Source: an uncultured Mediterraneibacter sp. (GTDB taxonomy: Bacteria > Bacillota > Clostridia > Lachnospirales > Lachnospiraceae). From it: a stretch of DNA of 64,000 bases. A program made the position numbers and the translations under genes. The notes under the pieces are model-generated. The model had not been told where the DNA came from. It saw only the letters and a program-made list of their open reading frames with translations, and made no database searches. Below, one piece after another: positions 28,643 to 37,947 of the stretch (position 1 is its first letter; the number at the start of each line of letters is the position of its first letter). Location: the NCBI RefSeq assembly GCF_944377805.1, contig NZ_CALWFZ010000003.1:1-64000 (forward strand), given 5' to 3'.

Positions 28643-29818
28643 ATGAACAAGAAGGAAATACTGGAGATCCGCAAACAGTTTACACCGGCCAACTGCGCCA
28701 TTACGAGAATATGCGGCTGCTATGTGGATCACGAGAAAAATAAAAAATTAGAGTCAAAAGACGCATTTCTTTCTCTTCCGGAGGAAGAAACATTCAAATA
28801 TTTTGATATTTTTAAGAAGACCCTCTCGGGAACTGTCGGAAAGAATATGCTTAATATGGAGTTCCCTCTCGAGGCTGAGATGCCGGGCGGTACCCAGGAA
28901 TTTCTTCTGAAACTGCGCGACAGCAGGCTGGAAGACGATATGCTTCTGGAGGAATTTTACGATAAAGTTATCGCTACATACGAGTATGCCGAAAACTATT
29001 ATATTATACTGATTCACGCCATGTATGACATTCCGGGGAAATCTTCGGATGATATTGAGATGTTCGACGCCTCGGATGAGGTGTATGAGTATCTCCTTAT
29101 GAGCATCTGTCCAGTATCGCTGTCAAAGGCAGGGCTTTACTATAATGCTCAGGACAATCGGATCGAGGACCGGGTGAGAGACTGGATCGTGGATATGCCG
29201 GATAAGGGCTTCCTCTTTCCGGCATTTAATGACCGCAGTACTGATCTTCACAGTATGCTCTATTACACGAAGAAATCATCGGAACTCCAGCCTGAGCTGA
29301 TCGATCAGCTTCTGGGCGCGAAGATGCCCATGTCGGCTGACGACCAGAAAGAAACCTTCCAGATGATCATAGAAGATACCCTTGGGGAGGACGGGGATTA
29401 TGAGACTGTCCGCAGCATACATGAGACACTGAATGATCTGATCGAGGAGCATAAAGAAGAGCCGGAACCACTGGCTCTGGATAAGACGGAGATGAAAAAG
29501 ATTTTCGAGCAGAGTGGTGTGGACGCTGAAAAGATGGAGAATTTTGACAGGAATTTTGAGGAAAACGCAGGAGAGAAGGCTGCTCTTCTGGCGACGAATA
29601 TTGCCGACACGAGAAAGTTCAACATCGAGACTCCTGACATTATCATTAAGGTCAATCCCGACCGCGCAGATCTGGTGGAAACGAGAGTAATCGACGGGCG
29701 TCAGTGTCTTGTCATTCCGGTAGACGACCATATCGAGGTGAATGGAATCAATGTACGAACCATCCGCAAAAGGGAGAGCGGCGGCAGTGATACCATAACA
29801 GATTTTACAGAAGAATAG
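28643..29818 (+). CDS. DUF4317 family protein
   Basis: 391 residues, soluble, acidic. It starts MNKKEILEIRKQFTPANCAITRICGCYVD, the recognisable N-terminus of DUF4317, a family widespread in Lachnospiraceae and without a known function. There are three conserved-looking Cys in the first 35 residues and a C-terminal half rich in charged helices. No transmembrane segment. Its ATG lies two bases after pflA with its own AGAGGAG site inside pflA, so it should be co-expressed with the formate-lyase activase. A role in PFL metabolism is only a contextual guess. Confidence 0.8.
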   Translation: MNKKEILEIRKQFTPANCAITRICGCYVDHEKNKKLESKDAFLSLPEEETFKYFDIFKKTLSGTVGKNMLNMEFPLEAEMPGGTQEFLLKLRDSRLEDDMLLEEFYDKVIATYEYAENYYIILIHAMYDIPGKSSDDIEMFDASDEVYEYLLMSICPVSLSKAGLYYNAQDNRIEDRVRDWIVDMPDKGFLFPAFNDRSTDLHSMLYYTKKSSELQPELIDQLLGAKMPMSADDQKETFQMIIEDTLGEDGDYETVRSIHETLNDLIEEHKEEPEPLALDKTEMKKIFEQSGVDAEKMENFDRNFEENAGEKAALLATNIADTRKFNIETPDIIIKVNPDRADLVETRVIDGRQCLVIPVDDHIEVNGINVRTIRKRESGGSDTITDFTEE

Positions 29819-29827
29819 GAAAAGTCA

Positions 29828-29861
29828 GAACAGGACTCGCGGATGCGGGTCTTGTCCTGTC
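29828..29861. terminator. Possible terminator between convergent genes
   Basis: ACAGGAC and GTCCTGT with an inner CGC / GCG pairing form a hairpin, but the T tract is poor on both sides. Confidence 0.4.
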
Positions 29862-30344
29862 TTATGCGTCTCCATCCAAAATTATTTCCATTCCCACCTT
29901 CTGAGGCTTCAGGCCACAATTTTCGTAGAATTTCATGGCAGATTCATTGCAGCTCCATACATTAAGCGTCACATTGTAACAGCCCTGTTCCTTTGCGAAT
30001 TCCAAAACAGCGTCATACAGGGATTTTCCGACATGCATGCCCCGCATCTTCTCATCCACGCAAAGATCGTCAATGTACAGAGTTCTGATATCTGTCAGTA
30101 TATTATGGTTTAAGTGCTGCTGAAAAATACAGAAGGCGTAGCCCTGGAGGCAGTCGTTTTCATCCACAGCGGCTAAAACCGGACGGTTTCTGTCGTGTAA
30201 GATCTCCCTGAGCTGATCATCCGTATATTTTCTCTGTCCGTACTTAAAAAGATCCGGACGTCCTTTGTGATGGATAAGAGCGACCTGCTCAAGCAGTTCG
30301 TTGATTCGGCGAATATCTTTCTCTGATGCCATGCGTACTCTCAT
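29862..30344 (-). CDS. GNAT-family N-acetyltransferase
   Basis: 160 residues from the ATG at 30344, which has AAAGGAGATAATAAAA upstream; an earlier in-frame ATG lacks a ribosome site. Clear GNAT signature: IDDLCVDEKMRGMHVGKSLYDAVLEFAKEQG with R-G-M-H-V-G as the acetyl-CoA loop, then LNVWSCNESAMKFYENCGLKPQK. This pattern resembles RimI-like or general GNATs, but the substrate is unknown. Single gene, convergent with the DUF4317 gene. Confidence 0.85.
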   Translation of the reverse strand: MRVRMASEKDIRRINELLEQVALIHHKGRPDLFKYGQRKYTDDQLREILHDRNRPVLAAVDENDCLQGYAFCIFQQHLNHNILTDIRTLYIDDLCVDEKMRGMHVGKSLYDAVLEFAKEQGCYNVTLNVWSCNESAMKFYENCGLKPQKVGMEIILDGDA

Positions 30345-30431
30345 TTTTATTATCTCCTTTCGCAATTCCCTGTTATGATACACAATCTATTATAGACTTC
30401 TGTGAAAACAAGCACAAGAAAAGATATGCAT

Positions 30432-30460
30432 TTGCCCAAACAGATGAGTTATGGTAGGAT
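30432..30460 (+). promoter_or_regulatory. Promoter of the metY-like gene
   Basis: TTGCCC (30432-30437), 17 bases, TAGGAT (30455-30460), about 40 bases ahead of the start codon. No SAM riboswitch or T-box is visible in the short leader. Confidence 0.5.
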
Positions 30461-30500
30461 AAGACGGAAAATACTTGTGCAGAAAAATGGAGGAATCAAC

Positions 30501-31805
30501 ATGACAGACATCAGAAATGCAGAAAACTGGAGCTTTGAGACAAAACAGGTGCATATCGGCCAGGAACAGCCGGATTCCGCCACAGGAGCCCGGGCAGTAC
30601 CGATCTATGCGTCTACATCATTTGTGTTTGATAACTGCCGTCATGCGGAGGATCTGTTTGCCCTGCGTGACGCGGGAAATATATACGGAAGGCTGACAAA
30701 TCCCACAGAAGACGTGTTTGAGAAGCGAATAGCGGCGCTGGAGGGCGGTACGGCAGCGCTGGCTACGGCTTCGGGAGCAGCCGCTATCACTTATACATTC
30801 CAGGCGCTGGCAAAAGCGGGAGAGCACATTGTGGCTTCCAAGAGAATATACGGCGGCACATATAATCTGCTTGCCCATACGCTCCCTCTTACAAGCGGGA
30901 TTACGACTACTTTTGTTGACCCGGAAGAAGAGGGCGCTTTTGAGGCGGCGATTCAGGACAATACAAAAGCTATCTTCACCGAGACGCTGGGCAATCCGAA
31001 TTCCAATGTGGCGGATTTTGAGACGCTCTCTGCCATTGCCCGCAGGTACAAGATTCCTCTGGTAGTGGACTCTACCTTTGCCACGCCATATCTCGTGCGG
31101 CCCATCGAGCATGGCGCGGACATTGTGATACACTCAGCTACTAAATTTATCGGAGGACATGGCACGGCGCTTGGAGGAGTGATTATTGACAGCGGCCGGT
31201 TCGACTGGAAGGACTCGGGCAGGTATCCGTGGATCTCCGAGCCGAATCCCAGCTATCACGGCGTTTCGTTTGCCGAGGCGGCGCCGGGGGCAGCCTTCGT
31301 GACTTATATCCGCGCCGTGCTTCTCAGAGATACGGGAGCAACCATGTCTCCCTTCCATGCGTTCCTGCTTTTACAGGGGCTGGAGACTCTGTCGCTCAGA
31401 GCGGAAAGACATGTGGAAAATGCCCTGAAGATTGTGAAGTATCTCTCTGGCCATTCGCAGGTGGAAGCAGTCCACCATCCTTCTCTGGAAAGTGAACCGA
31501 CGCATCCGTTATATCAGAAGTACTTGCCGAATGGCGGCGGATCGATTTTCACTTTTGAGATTAAAGGAGATGAGAGGGACGCGCAGAGATTTATTGACAG
31601 CCTGCCGATCTTTTCTCTGCTGGCCAATGTGGCGGATGTTAAATCGCTTGTGATTCATCCCGCTACAACGACCCACAGCCAGTGCACTCCGGAAGAACTG
31701 GAAGAGCAGGGAATTAAACCAAATACGATCCGTCTTTCCATCGGGATTGAGAAGGTGGAGGATCTGATTGCCGCCCTTGAGGCAGGCTTTGAGAGCGCGT
31801 TTTGA
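30501..31805 (+). CDS. metY: O-acetylhomoserine/O-acetylserine sulfhydrylase family enzyme
   Basis: 434 residues from the ATG at 30501 (ATGGAGGAATCAAC upstream). PLP-dependent Cys/Met metabolism family, MetY branch by its length and the opening FETKQVHIGQEQPDSATGA. The PLP lysine is in HSATKFIGGHGTALGG, and the IYGRLTNPTEDVFEKRIAALEGG phosphate-contact region is intact. It forms homocysteine from O-acetylhomoserine and sulfide, or cysteine from O-acetylserine. It has no partner genes here. Cystathionine gamma-synthase activity cannot be ruled out, but MetB enzymes are usually shorter (about 380 residues). Confidence 0.9.
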   Translation: MTDIRNAENWSFETKQVHIGQEQPDSATGARAVPIYASTSFVFDNCRHAEDLFALRDAGNIYGRLTNPTEDVFEKRIAALEGGTAALATASGAAAITYTFQALAKAGEHIVASKRIYGGTYNLLAHTLPLTSGITTTFVDPEEEGAFEAAIQDNTKAIFTETLGNPNSNVADFETLSAIARRYKIPLVVDSTFATPYLVRPIEHGADIVIHSATKFIGGHGTALGGVIIDSGRFDWKDSGRYPWISEPNPSYHGVSFAEAAPGAAFVTYIRAVLLRDTGATMSPFHAFLLLQGLETLSLRAERHVENALKIVKYLSGHSQVEAVHHPSLESEPTHPLYQKYLPNGGGSIFTFEIKGDERDAQRFIDSLPIFSLLANVADVKSLVIHPATTTHSQCTPEELEEQGIKPNTIRLSIGIEKVEDLIAALEAGFESAF

Positions 31806-31865
31806 TAGTTCTGTTTTTTGTGAAAAAAGTATAAATAAACCATGAAATGCACAAATAATACTTGA

Positions 31866-31911
31866 TTTATTTGTGCATTAATACTAATATAATGATTAGT
31901 TAATTAACTAA
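31866..31911 (+). promoter_or_regulatory. MarR promoter and palindromic operator
   Basis: A -10 box TATAAT (31888-31893) with a fair -35 TTTATT (31866-31871) is followed at once by TTAGTTAATTAACTAA (31896-31911), a perfect 16-base palindrome. The palindrome covers the expected transcription start, ideal for autorepression by the MarR protein encoded next. Confidence 0.75.
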
Positions 31912-31931
31912 TTAAAAATGGAGGGATAAAT

Positions 31932-32366
31932 ATGCGCTGTGATCTGAACAACCTTCCAACCCTCGGAATGATGGGGATTGTGATGCATAAAGTAATGAAC
32001 AGAGCCAGGGGTATGTATCAGGAATTTGACCTGAATAAAAGCCAGGCAAGCATACTGTTTACTCTGCACCAGCGGGACTCTATGTCGCAGAAGGAACTGG
32101 CCTCCAGACTGAATGTGACGGCTCCATCCATAACTTCTGCCATCCAGAAGATGGAGAAAGAGAACTATCTCACACGCCGCCCGGATGAAAAAGACCAGAG
32201 GGTGATGCGGCTGTCGCTGACCGAGAAGGGAAAGTCGTGTGTCCGGGGCGTCCGGACAGTGGCCGAAGAGATGGAGAACCTGATGTTTCAGGGAATGAAT
32301 GCCGAGGAGGTACTGCTTCTCAGGAGATTTATGATACAGATTTACGACAACTTGAGAGAAGAGTAA
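31932..32366 (+). CDS. MarR-family regulator
   Basis: 144 residues, a typical MarR winged-helix dimer: QASILFTLHQRDSMSQKELASRLNVTAPSITSAIQKME as the HTH, then ENYLTRRPDEKDQRVMRLSLTEKG as the wing with the D-x-R-D-x-R type motif. It precedes the two ABC exporter genes and has a palindrome at its promoter. It most likely represses the whole regulator-exporter unit and is released by a ligand that the exporter handles. Confidence 0.9.
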   Translation: MRCDLNNLPTLGMMGIVMHKVMNRARGMYQEFDLNKSQASILFTLHQRDSMSQKELASRLNVTAPSITSAIQKMEKENYLTRRPDEKDQRVMRLSLTEKGKSCVRGVRTVAEEMENLMFQGMNAEEVLLLRRFMIQIYDNLREE

Positions 32367-32415
32367 TCATACGCTGATATGAAAGAACATCTACGACGGA
32401 AAGGAATAGCGTGCA

Positions 32416-34722
32416 ATGAAAAATTTGTTTAAATACGCGGTGGAGCACTGGAAGTCTCTGATCGCCATTATAGTGATTCTTTTTATTCAGGCATATTGCG
32501 ACCTGTCACTTCCTGCTTACACTTCTGATATTGTAAATGTGGGAATTCAGCAGGGAGGGCTGGAGGACCGGATACCTGAGGCTGTCTCAGAGGAAGAGAT
32601 GGAGCGCCTGCTGCTTTTCGTATCTTCCAGTGACCGGGAAACGGTGCTTGACGCCTATACAATGGATGAAAATACCTATGATATGAGCGCTTATGTTCTG
32701 GAAGACTCCATGACTGATGAGAGAATCAATGAACTGTCCGATATTCTGAGCGGACCGATGATGCTTACCGCGGGATTCGAGTCCGGCAGCGAGATGACGG
32801 GACAGATAGAAGAACAGCTGAAAGCAAATATGCCTTCAGATCTTGTAAGCGATGACATGAACATGTTTGATCTTATGCGGCTTCTTCCCGGGGAGCAGAA
32901 AGACTCTCTTGTAGAACAGATGGAAAAGCAGATGAAAGATATGCCAGAGACCATTTTAGAGCAGGCGGCAGTCAGCTATGTGGGAACAGTTTATGCAGAA
33001 CTTGGAATGGACCTTGACGGTATACAGATCCGCTATCTTCTGACAACCGGAGGAAAGATGGTAGGTCTTGCGTTTCTCGGAATGGCGGCAAGCGTGTTGG
33101 TAGGATTTCTGGCTTCACGCGTAGGAGCCGCTACAGGACGTGACCTTAGAGGAAGAGTGTTTCATAAGGTAGTCGGATTCTCAAATAATGAGTTCGATCA
33201 CTTTTCCACAGCGTCTCTGATTACGAGGAGTACGAACGATATTCAGCAGATTCAGCTGATTATTGTGATGCTGCTCAGAATTGTTTTGTATGCTCCGATT
33301 CTGGCGATCGGAGGAATTATCCAGGTATTCCAGACTAATGTGTCTATGTCGTGGATCATTGCGCTGGCTGTTGCCCTGATCGCGTTCGTTATTCTTCTGC
33401 TGTTTGTAATTGTAATGCCCAGATTTAAGATGCTGCAAAGTCTTGTGGACCGGGTCAACCTGGTTACGAGAGAGATTCTTACCGGGCTGTCGGTGATCCG
33501 CGCTTTCAGCACGCAGAAATATGAGGAGGAGCGTTTTGATGGCGCGAACAGAGACCTGACAAGAACGAACCTCTTTGTTAATCGGGCAATGACGTTTATG
33601 ATGCCGGTTATGATGCTTGTAATGAACGGGATCTCGGTTCTGATCATGTGGACCGGCGCGCACGGTATCAGCGACGGACAGATGCAGGTGGGAGATATGA
33701 TGGCCTTTATTCAGTATACGATGCAGATTATCATGGGATTTCTGATGCTCTGCATGTTGTCCATCATGCTTCCGAGAGCGGCAGTGGCCGCAGACCGTGT
33801 ACAGGAGGTGCTTGACAGCCGGACTGTAATTCATGATCCGGAGAAGCCGCTGACATTTGATGAAGATGAGAAGGGGCTTCTCGTCTTTGACCATGTGTCT
33901 TTCAAATATCCGGGAGCGGACGAGAGTGTTCTTCACGATATTACTTTCACGGCAAAACCGGGCGAGACAACCGCGATCATAGGAAGCACCGGAAGCGGAA
34001 AGTCTACACTGGTAAATCTGATTCCACGTTTTTACGATGTGTCGGAGGGCGTGATTACCCTTGACGGAGTGGACATTCGCAGTGTCGCTCAGCATGAACT
34101 GAGAGAAAAGCTGGGATATGTACCCCAGAAAGGAGTTCTGTTCTCAGGCGATATTGCGTCCAACATTATGTTTGGAAACCCAGGGGGAACAGAGGATGAA
34201 ATGGCGGAGGCGGCCCGTATTGCCCAGGCTGCAGAGTTTATCGAACAGAAACCGGACCGTTATGAAAGCCCGATTTCCCAGGGCGGCTCCAACGTGTCAG
34301 GAGGGCAGAAACAGCGCCTCTCTATTGCCAGAGCCATTGCGAAACATCCGGAAGTATTTATTTTTGATGACAGCTTCTCCGCGCTTGATTTCAAGACAGA
34401 CGTAACGCTTAGAAAAGCGCTGAAGGAGAAAACGAAAGACAGCACAGTGATCATAGTCGCCCAGAGGATCAGCACGATTCTGAGCGCAGAGCAGATTATT
34501 GTACTGGATGAAGGAAAGATCGCCGGTATCGGGACTCACGGGGAGCTTCTTGAAAACTGTGAAGTGTACCGTCAGATTGCCGCCTCACAGCTCTCGGAAT
34601 CTGAGCTCAACAGAGGAAGAAGAAGCGGCAGTGACGCAGAGGACTCCGGGCCGGGAGAAGCGGCCAAAGACCGTACCGGATGGACTGACGACAACGGAGA
34701 GGAGGTGCCGGCACATGCCTAG
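32416..34722 (+). CDS. Heterodimeric ABC exporter, subunit with degenerate catalytic site
   Basis: 768 residues: six-helix export domain, then NBD (about 495-730). An unusually long acidic extracellular loop (about 45-205) lies between helices 1 and 2. In the NBD, Walker A GSTGSGKST and signature VSGGQKQR are intact, but the catalytic Glu is Asp (FIFDDSFSALD) and the H-loop His is Gln (IVAQRIS). This is the degenerate-site half of a BmrC/TM287-type heterodimer. Its ATG is preceded by a modest site. A Ser/Gly/Glu-rich tail ends the protein. It overlaps the partner gene by eight bases. Confidence 0.92.
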   Translation: MKNLFKYAVEHWKSLIAIIVILFIQAYCDLSLPAYTSDIVNVGIQQGGLEDRIPEAVSEEEMERLLLFVSSSDRETVLDAYTMDENTYDMSAYVLEDSMTDERINELSDILSGPMMLTAGFESGSEMTGQIEEQLKANMPSDLVSDDMNMFDLMRLLPGEQKDSLVEQMEKQMKDMPETILEQAAVSYVGTVYAELGMDLDGIQIRYLLTTGGKMVGLAFLGMAASVLVGFLASRVGAATGRDLRGRVFHKVVGFSNNEFDHFSTASLITRSTNDIQQIQLIIVMLLRIVLYAPILAIGGIIQVFQTNVSMSWIIALAVALIAFVILLLFVIVMPRFKMLQSLVDRVNLVTREILTGLSVIRAFSTQKYEEERFDGANRDLTRTNLFVNRAMTFMMPVMMLVMNGISVLIMWTGAHGISDGQMQVGDMMAFIQYTMQIIMGFLMLCMLSIMLPRAAVAADRVQEVLDSRTVIHDPEKPLTFDEDEKGLLVFDHVSFKYPGADESVLHDITFTAKPGETTAIIGSTGSGKSTLVNLIPRFYDVSEGVITLDGVDIRSVAQHELREKLGYVPQKGVLFSGDIASNIMFGNPGGTEDEMAEAARIAQAAEFIEQKPDRYESPISQGGSNVSGGQKQRLSIARAIAKHPEVFIFDDSFSALDFKTDVTLRKALKEKTKDSTVIIVAQRISTILSAEQIIVLDEGKIAGIGTHGELLENCEVYRQIAASQLSESELNRGRRSGSDAEDSGPGEAAKDRTGWTDDNGEEVPAHA

Positions 34723-36541
34723 AGGGTTGCATGGCAATGGAAATGCCGCCGGAGAGAAAGCAAAAGATTTCAAAGGAACAATCAAGAAACTGATCCGCTA
34801 TATGAGCGCGTTTAAGATTCACATGTTGTTTGTTGTTATATTCGCTGTATGCGGAACGGTGTTCAACATCGTCGGCCCGAAGATACTCGGGCAGGCGACG
34901 ACAGAGATATTTAACGGCCTTGTAAGCAGGGTGTCGGGCGGCGGCGGAATGGACTTCGGCAGGATCGGGCGGATTCTTCTGATTACTCTGGGGCTTTATG
35001 TGATCAGCGCACTGTGTACTTTTATACAGGGGATCATCATGACAGGGGTTTCCCAGAAAACAACATACCGGCTGCGAAAAGAGATTTCCGAGAAGATCAA
35101 CCGTATGCCCATGAATTATTTTGACACTAAGCCTGTGGGCGAAGTGCTTTCCCGTGTCACCAATGATGTGGACACATTAGGCCAGAGCTTAAATCAGAGC
35201 GCCACGCAGATGATCACTTCGGTGACGACGATTATCGGTGTGCTTATTATGATGCTTTCCATCAGTCCTCTTATGACACTGGTGGCACTCCTGATACTGC
35301 CGATTTCCGTGTTTCTGATCTCGTTTGTCATGAAACATTCCCAGAAGTACTTCCGGGGGCAGCAGAAATACCTGGGAAATGTAAACGGGCAGGTGGAGGA
35401 GATCTACAGCGGACATAATATTATCAAAGCGTTTAATAAAGAAGAAGATGTGATACACAATTTTAATGAGACGAACGATAAACTCTATGATTCGGCCTGG
35501 AAGTCTCAGTTCTTCTCCGGTATGATGATGCCGGTGATGCAGTTTATCGGGAATCTGGGATATGTGGGCGTCGCTATTCTCGGCGGTTTCCTGGCGATCC
35601 GCAGAGTCATTGAGGTGGGAGATATTCAGTCCTTTATCCAGTATGTCAGAAACTTTACCCAGCCGATCCAGCAGGTGGCTCAGGTGACGAATATGTTACA
35701 GTTGACCGCCGCTGCTTCTGAGCGCGTCTTTGAATTTCTCAATGAGGCGGAAGAAGATCAGACAGTGGAAAATCCGGTCTCAGCAGAAGGACTGAAAGGC
35801 AATGTGGAGTTTGATCATGTACACTTCGGCTATACGCCGGATAAGATCATTGTCAACGACTTCTCGGCAAAAGTGAAAGAAGGTCAGAAAATTGCTATTG
35901 TCGGGCCTACAGGAGCCGGCAAGACGACGATGATCAAACTGCTTATGCGTTTTTATGATGTGAACAGCGGAGCGATCAAGATCGACGGCCATGACATCAG
36001 AGACTTTAACCGCAGTGAATTAAGAGAGATGTTTGGCATGGTGCTCCAGGAAACATGGCTCTTCCACGGAACGATTATGGAAAATATACGTTACGGCAGG
36101 CTGGACGCAACAGACGAAGAGGTGATACAGGCAGCAAAAGCAGCACATGCACACCGCTTTGTACAGACTCTGCCGGGCGGCTATAATATGGAACTAAACG
36201 AAGAGGCAAGCAACGTATCTCAGGGCCAGAAGCAGCTCCTCACAATCGCAAGAGCGATTCTTGCCGATCCGAAGATACTTATTCTGGATGAGGCTACGAG
36301 CTCAGTCGATACGAGGACCGAAGTCCTGATTCAGAAAGCAATGGATAACCTGATGAAAGGCAGAACAAGTTTTGTCATTGCGCACCGCCTTTCAACTATC
36401 CGTGATGCCGATCTGATCCTGGTTATGAAAGACGGCGATATTATCGAGCAGGGAACTCACGAACAACTCCTCGCCGAAAACGGCTTCTACACCGAACTAT
36501 ATAACAGCCAATTTGAATCAACAGATCAGACGTGCGCCTGA
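34715..36541 (+). CDS. Heterodimeric ABC exporter, subunit with consensus catalytic site
   Basis: 608 residues from the ATG at 34715, preceded by GGAGAGGAGG; longer in-frame starts lie deep inside the partner gene. Six membrane helices followed by an NBD (about 365-600). Walker A GPTGAGKTT, Walker B ILILDEATSSVD and H-loop VIAHRLS are canonical, whereas the signature is degenerate (VSQGQKQL instead of SGGQ). Combined with the partner, one ATP site is fully consensus and the other fully degenerate, as in known heterodimeric multidrug exporters. Substrate unknown; control is probably by the MarR protein. Confidence 0.93.
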   Translation: MPRGLHGNGNAAGEKAKDFKGTIKKLIRYMSAFKIHMLFVVIFAVCGTVFNIVGPKILGQATTEIFNGLVSRVSGGGGMDFGRIGRILLITLGLYVISALCTFIQGIIMTGVSQKTTYRLRKEISEKINRMPMNYFDTKPVGEVLSRVTNDVDTLGQSLNQSATQMITSVTTIIGVLIMMLSISPLMTLVALLILPISVFLISFVMKHSQKYFRGQQKYLGNVNGQVEEIYSGHNIIKAFNKEEDVIHNFNETNDKLYDSAWKSQFFSGMMMPVMQFIGNLGYVGVAILGGFLAIRRVIEVGDIQSFIQYVRNFTQPIQQVAQVTNMLQLTAAASERVFEFLNEAEEDQTVENPVSAEGLKGNVEFDHVHFGYTPDKIIVNDFSAKVKEGQKIAIVGPTGAGKTTMIKLLMRFYDVNSGAIKIDGHDIRDFNRSELREMFGMVLQETWLFHGTIMENIRYGRLDATDEEVIQAAKAAHAHRFVQTLPGGYNMELNEEASNVSQGQKQLLTIARAILADPKILILDEATSSVDTRTEVLIQKAMDNLMKGRTSFVIAHRLSTIRDADLILVMKDGDIIEQGTHEQLLAENGFYTELYNSQFESTDQTCA

Positions 36542-36546
36542 GAAAA

Positions 36547-36595
36547 AGGGTATGGTCTTGTGAGCGTAGCTTACAGAAGACCATGCTCTTTTTTT
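36547..36595 (+). terminator. Terminator of the MarR-exporter operon
   Basis: GGGTATGGTCTT pairs with AGAAGACCATGCTC, with an inner TGTGAGC / GCTTACA stem, and ends in seven T. Confidence 0.85.
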
Positions 36596-36596
36596 C

Positions 36597-36843
36597 AGGC
36601 ATAGGGGGAGGCTCTACAGTGAGATGAGGCACGAAGCGCGAAAATCAAACTGAAGTCTGATCGAACGAAGGGAAAGCCGAGTGCGTGTGTGCAGTGCGGA
36701 CAGGGGCAAATTGAGGATGGCATCTGTGGCAAAAGTATGTTAGAATACATGAAAGATCAATAAAAAGTCGTATTCTCAACCCGGGAGGCGGCAGGAAATC
36801 TCAGTGCTTTATAGTGACAGAACTTACAGAAAGGACTTGCGTC
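36597..36843 (+). promoter_or_regulatory. Leader region upstream of moaC
   Basis: About 250 bases without a convincing gene. TGGCAT (36718-36723), 17 bases, TAGAAT (36741-36746) with a TG one base before the -10 is the probable promoter of the molybdenum cofactor genes. I looked for a Moco riboswitch fold and did not recognise one; the transcript leader would be about 90 bases. The first 120 bases, before the promoter, hold no ORF or repeat that I can name. Confidence 0.5.
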
Positions 36844-37386
36844 ATGGGATTTACACATTTTGACGAAAACGGCAAAGCGGTTATGGTTGATGTGACGGCC
36901 AAATCCGAATCAGTAAGGCAGGCGGAAGCAACAGGGAAGATTACGGTAAACCGGGAAGTGTTTCAGGCAATAAAGGCTGGAACTGTCGGAAAAGGAGATG
37001 TGCTCGGTGTTGCGGCCACGGCAGGCATCATGGGGGCGAAGAGAACCTCTGATCTGATTCCCATGTGTCATATTCTGCCTATTACGAACTGCAAGATTCA
37101 TTTTGATATGGACGCCGATGAATGTGCCATCTACTGTAACTGTACAGTAAAAGTAACAGGGAAAACAGGGGTGGAGATGGAGGCTCTGACCGGCGTGAGC
37201 GTTGCGCTTCTGACGATCTATGATATGTGTAAGGCAATGGATAAGACGATGGAGATCGGAGCGGTCTATCTGGTGAAAAAGACAGGTGGAAAGAGTGGAG
37301 ATGTATACAACGTCCGGCATGATCATGATTCGGAGCCGGGCGCTGATTCTCCGGTAACTGTAAAAAAGGAACTGAACATATTATAG
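36844..37386 (+). CDS. moaC: Cyclic pyranopterin monophosphate synthase MoaC
   Basis: 180 residues from the ATG at 36844 (GAAAGGA eight bases upstream); a GTG at 36814 is rejected as it lacks a site. Acts after MoaA to form cyclic pyranopterin monophosphate. Recognisable motifs: [56 protein letters not shown] (the catalytic Lys region) and [10 protein letters not shown]. The C-terminal 25 residues are a loose His/Asp/Glu tail. First gene of the Moco group. Confidence 0.94.
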   Translation: MGFTHFDENGKAVMVDVTAKSESVRQAEATGKITVNREVFQAIKAGTVGKGDVLGVAATAGIMGAKRTSDLIPMCHILPITNCKIHFDMDADECAIYCNCTVKVTGKTGVEMEALTGVSVALLTIYDMCKAMDKTMEIGAVYLVKKTGGKSGDVYNVRHDHDSEPGADSPVTVKKELNIL

Positions 37387-37446
37387 GAAAACGGACTAAA
37401 ACCAAGTCCGTTTTCTGCCGGTAATAAGAGAAACGGAGCTGGAAAA

Positions 37447-37947
37447 ATGGCAGGAGAAAGATGGAAAACCGCGGTTGTGACGCTGAGCGATAAAGGATAT
37501 GCCGGTGAGAGAGAAGATAAAAGCGGTCCCATGATCTGTGGGATACTGTCAGAGTCAGAGTATAATATAGTGAAAACAGTATTGTTGCCCGATGATCAGA
37601 AGGAAATAGAAAAGTGTCTTTGCAAACTTTGTGATAACGAAAAAGTGGATCTCATTCTGACAACAGGGGGGACTGGCTTTGCTCCAAGAGACTGTACCCC
37701 TGAGGCGACGATGGCTGTGGCTGACAGAAATGTCCCGGGAATTGCGGAAGCCATGAGACTGGCTTCTCTTGAAATTACGCCCAGGGCAATGTTAAGCCGC
37801 GCTGTTTCCGTAATCCGTGGAACAACGCTGATCATTAATCTGCCGGGGAGCCCGAAGGCGGCAAAAGAAAATCTCGAAGCAATACTTCCTTCTCTGAATC
37901 ACGGCCTGGCGATTCTGACCGGACGCGACGGGGAGTGTGCGCGATGA
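37447..37947 (+). CDS. mog: MogA/MoaB-type molybdopterin adenylyltransferase
   Basis: 166 residues of the MoCF_biosynth fold. Motifs: VTLSDKGYAGEREDKSGP near the start, LILTTGGTGFAPRDCTPEAT in the centre with the conserved GGTG turn and the Asp after it, and INLPGSPKAAKENLEAI near the end. It adenylates molybdopterin before metal insertion. Length fits MogA. Overlaps the moaA start by four bases. MoaB-like assignment is equally possible by similarity. Confidence 0.9.
   Translation: MAGERWKTAVVTLSDKGYAGEREDKSGPMICGILSESEYNIVKTVLLPDDQKEIEKCLCKLCDNEKVDLILTTGGTGFAPRDCTPEATMAVADRNVPGIAEAMRLASLEITPRAMLSRAVSVIRGTTLIINLPGSPKAAKENLEAILPSLNHGLAILTGRDGECAR

Noticed and set aside
33181-34095. Minus-strand frame of 304 codons over the exporter gene
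   Set aside because: The plus strand carries intact ABC motifs here; the antisense product is His/Asn/Arg-rich with no domain.
34499-34714. N-terminal extension of the second exporter subunit
   Set aside because: The longer frame overlaps the first subunit by over 200 bases; the ATG at 34715 has a strong ribosome site and family-length product.
36597-36843. Moco riboswitch upstream of moaC
   Set aside because: Genes make it plausible, but I could not find the conserved motifs of the Moco RNA by eye. A covariance-model search would decide.
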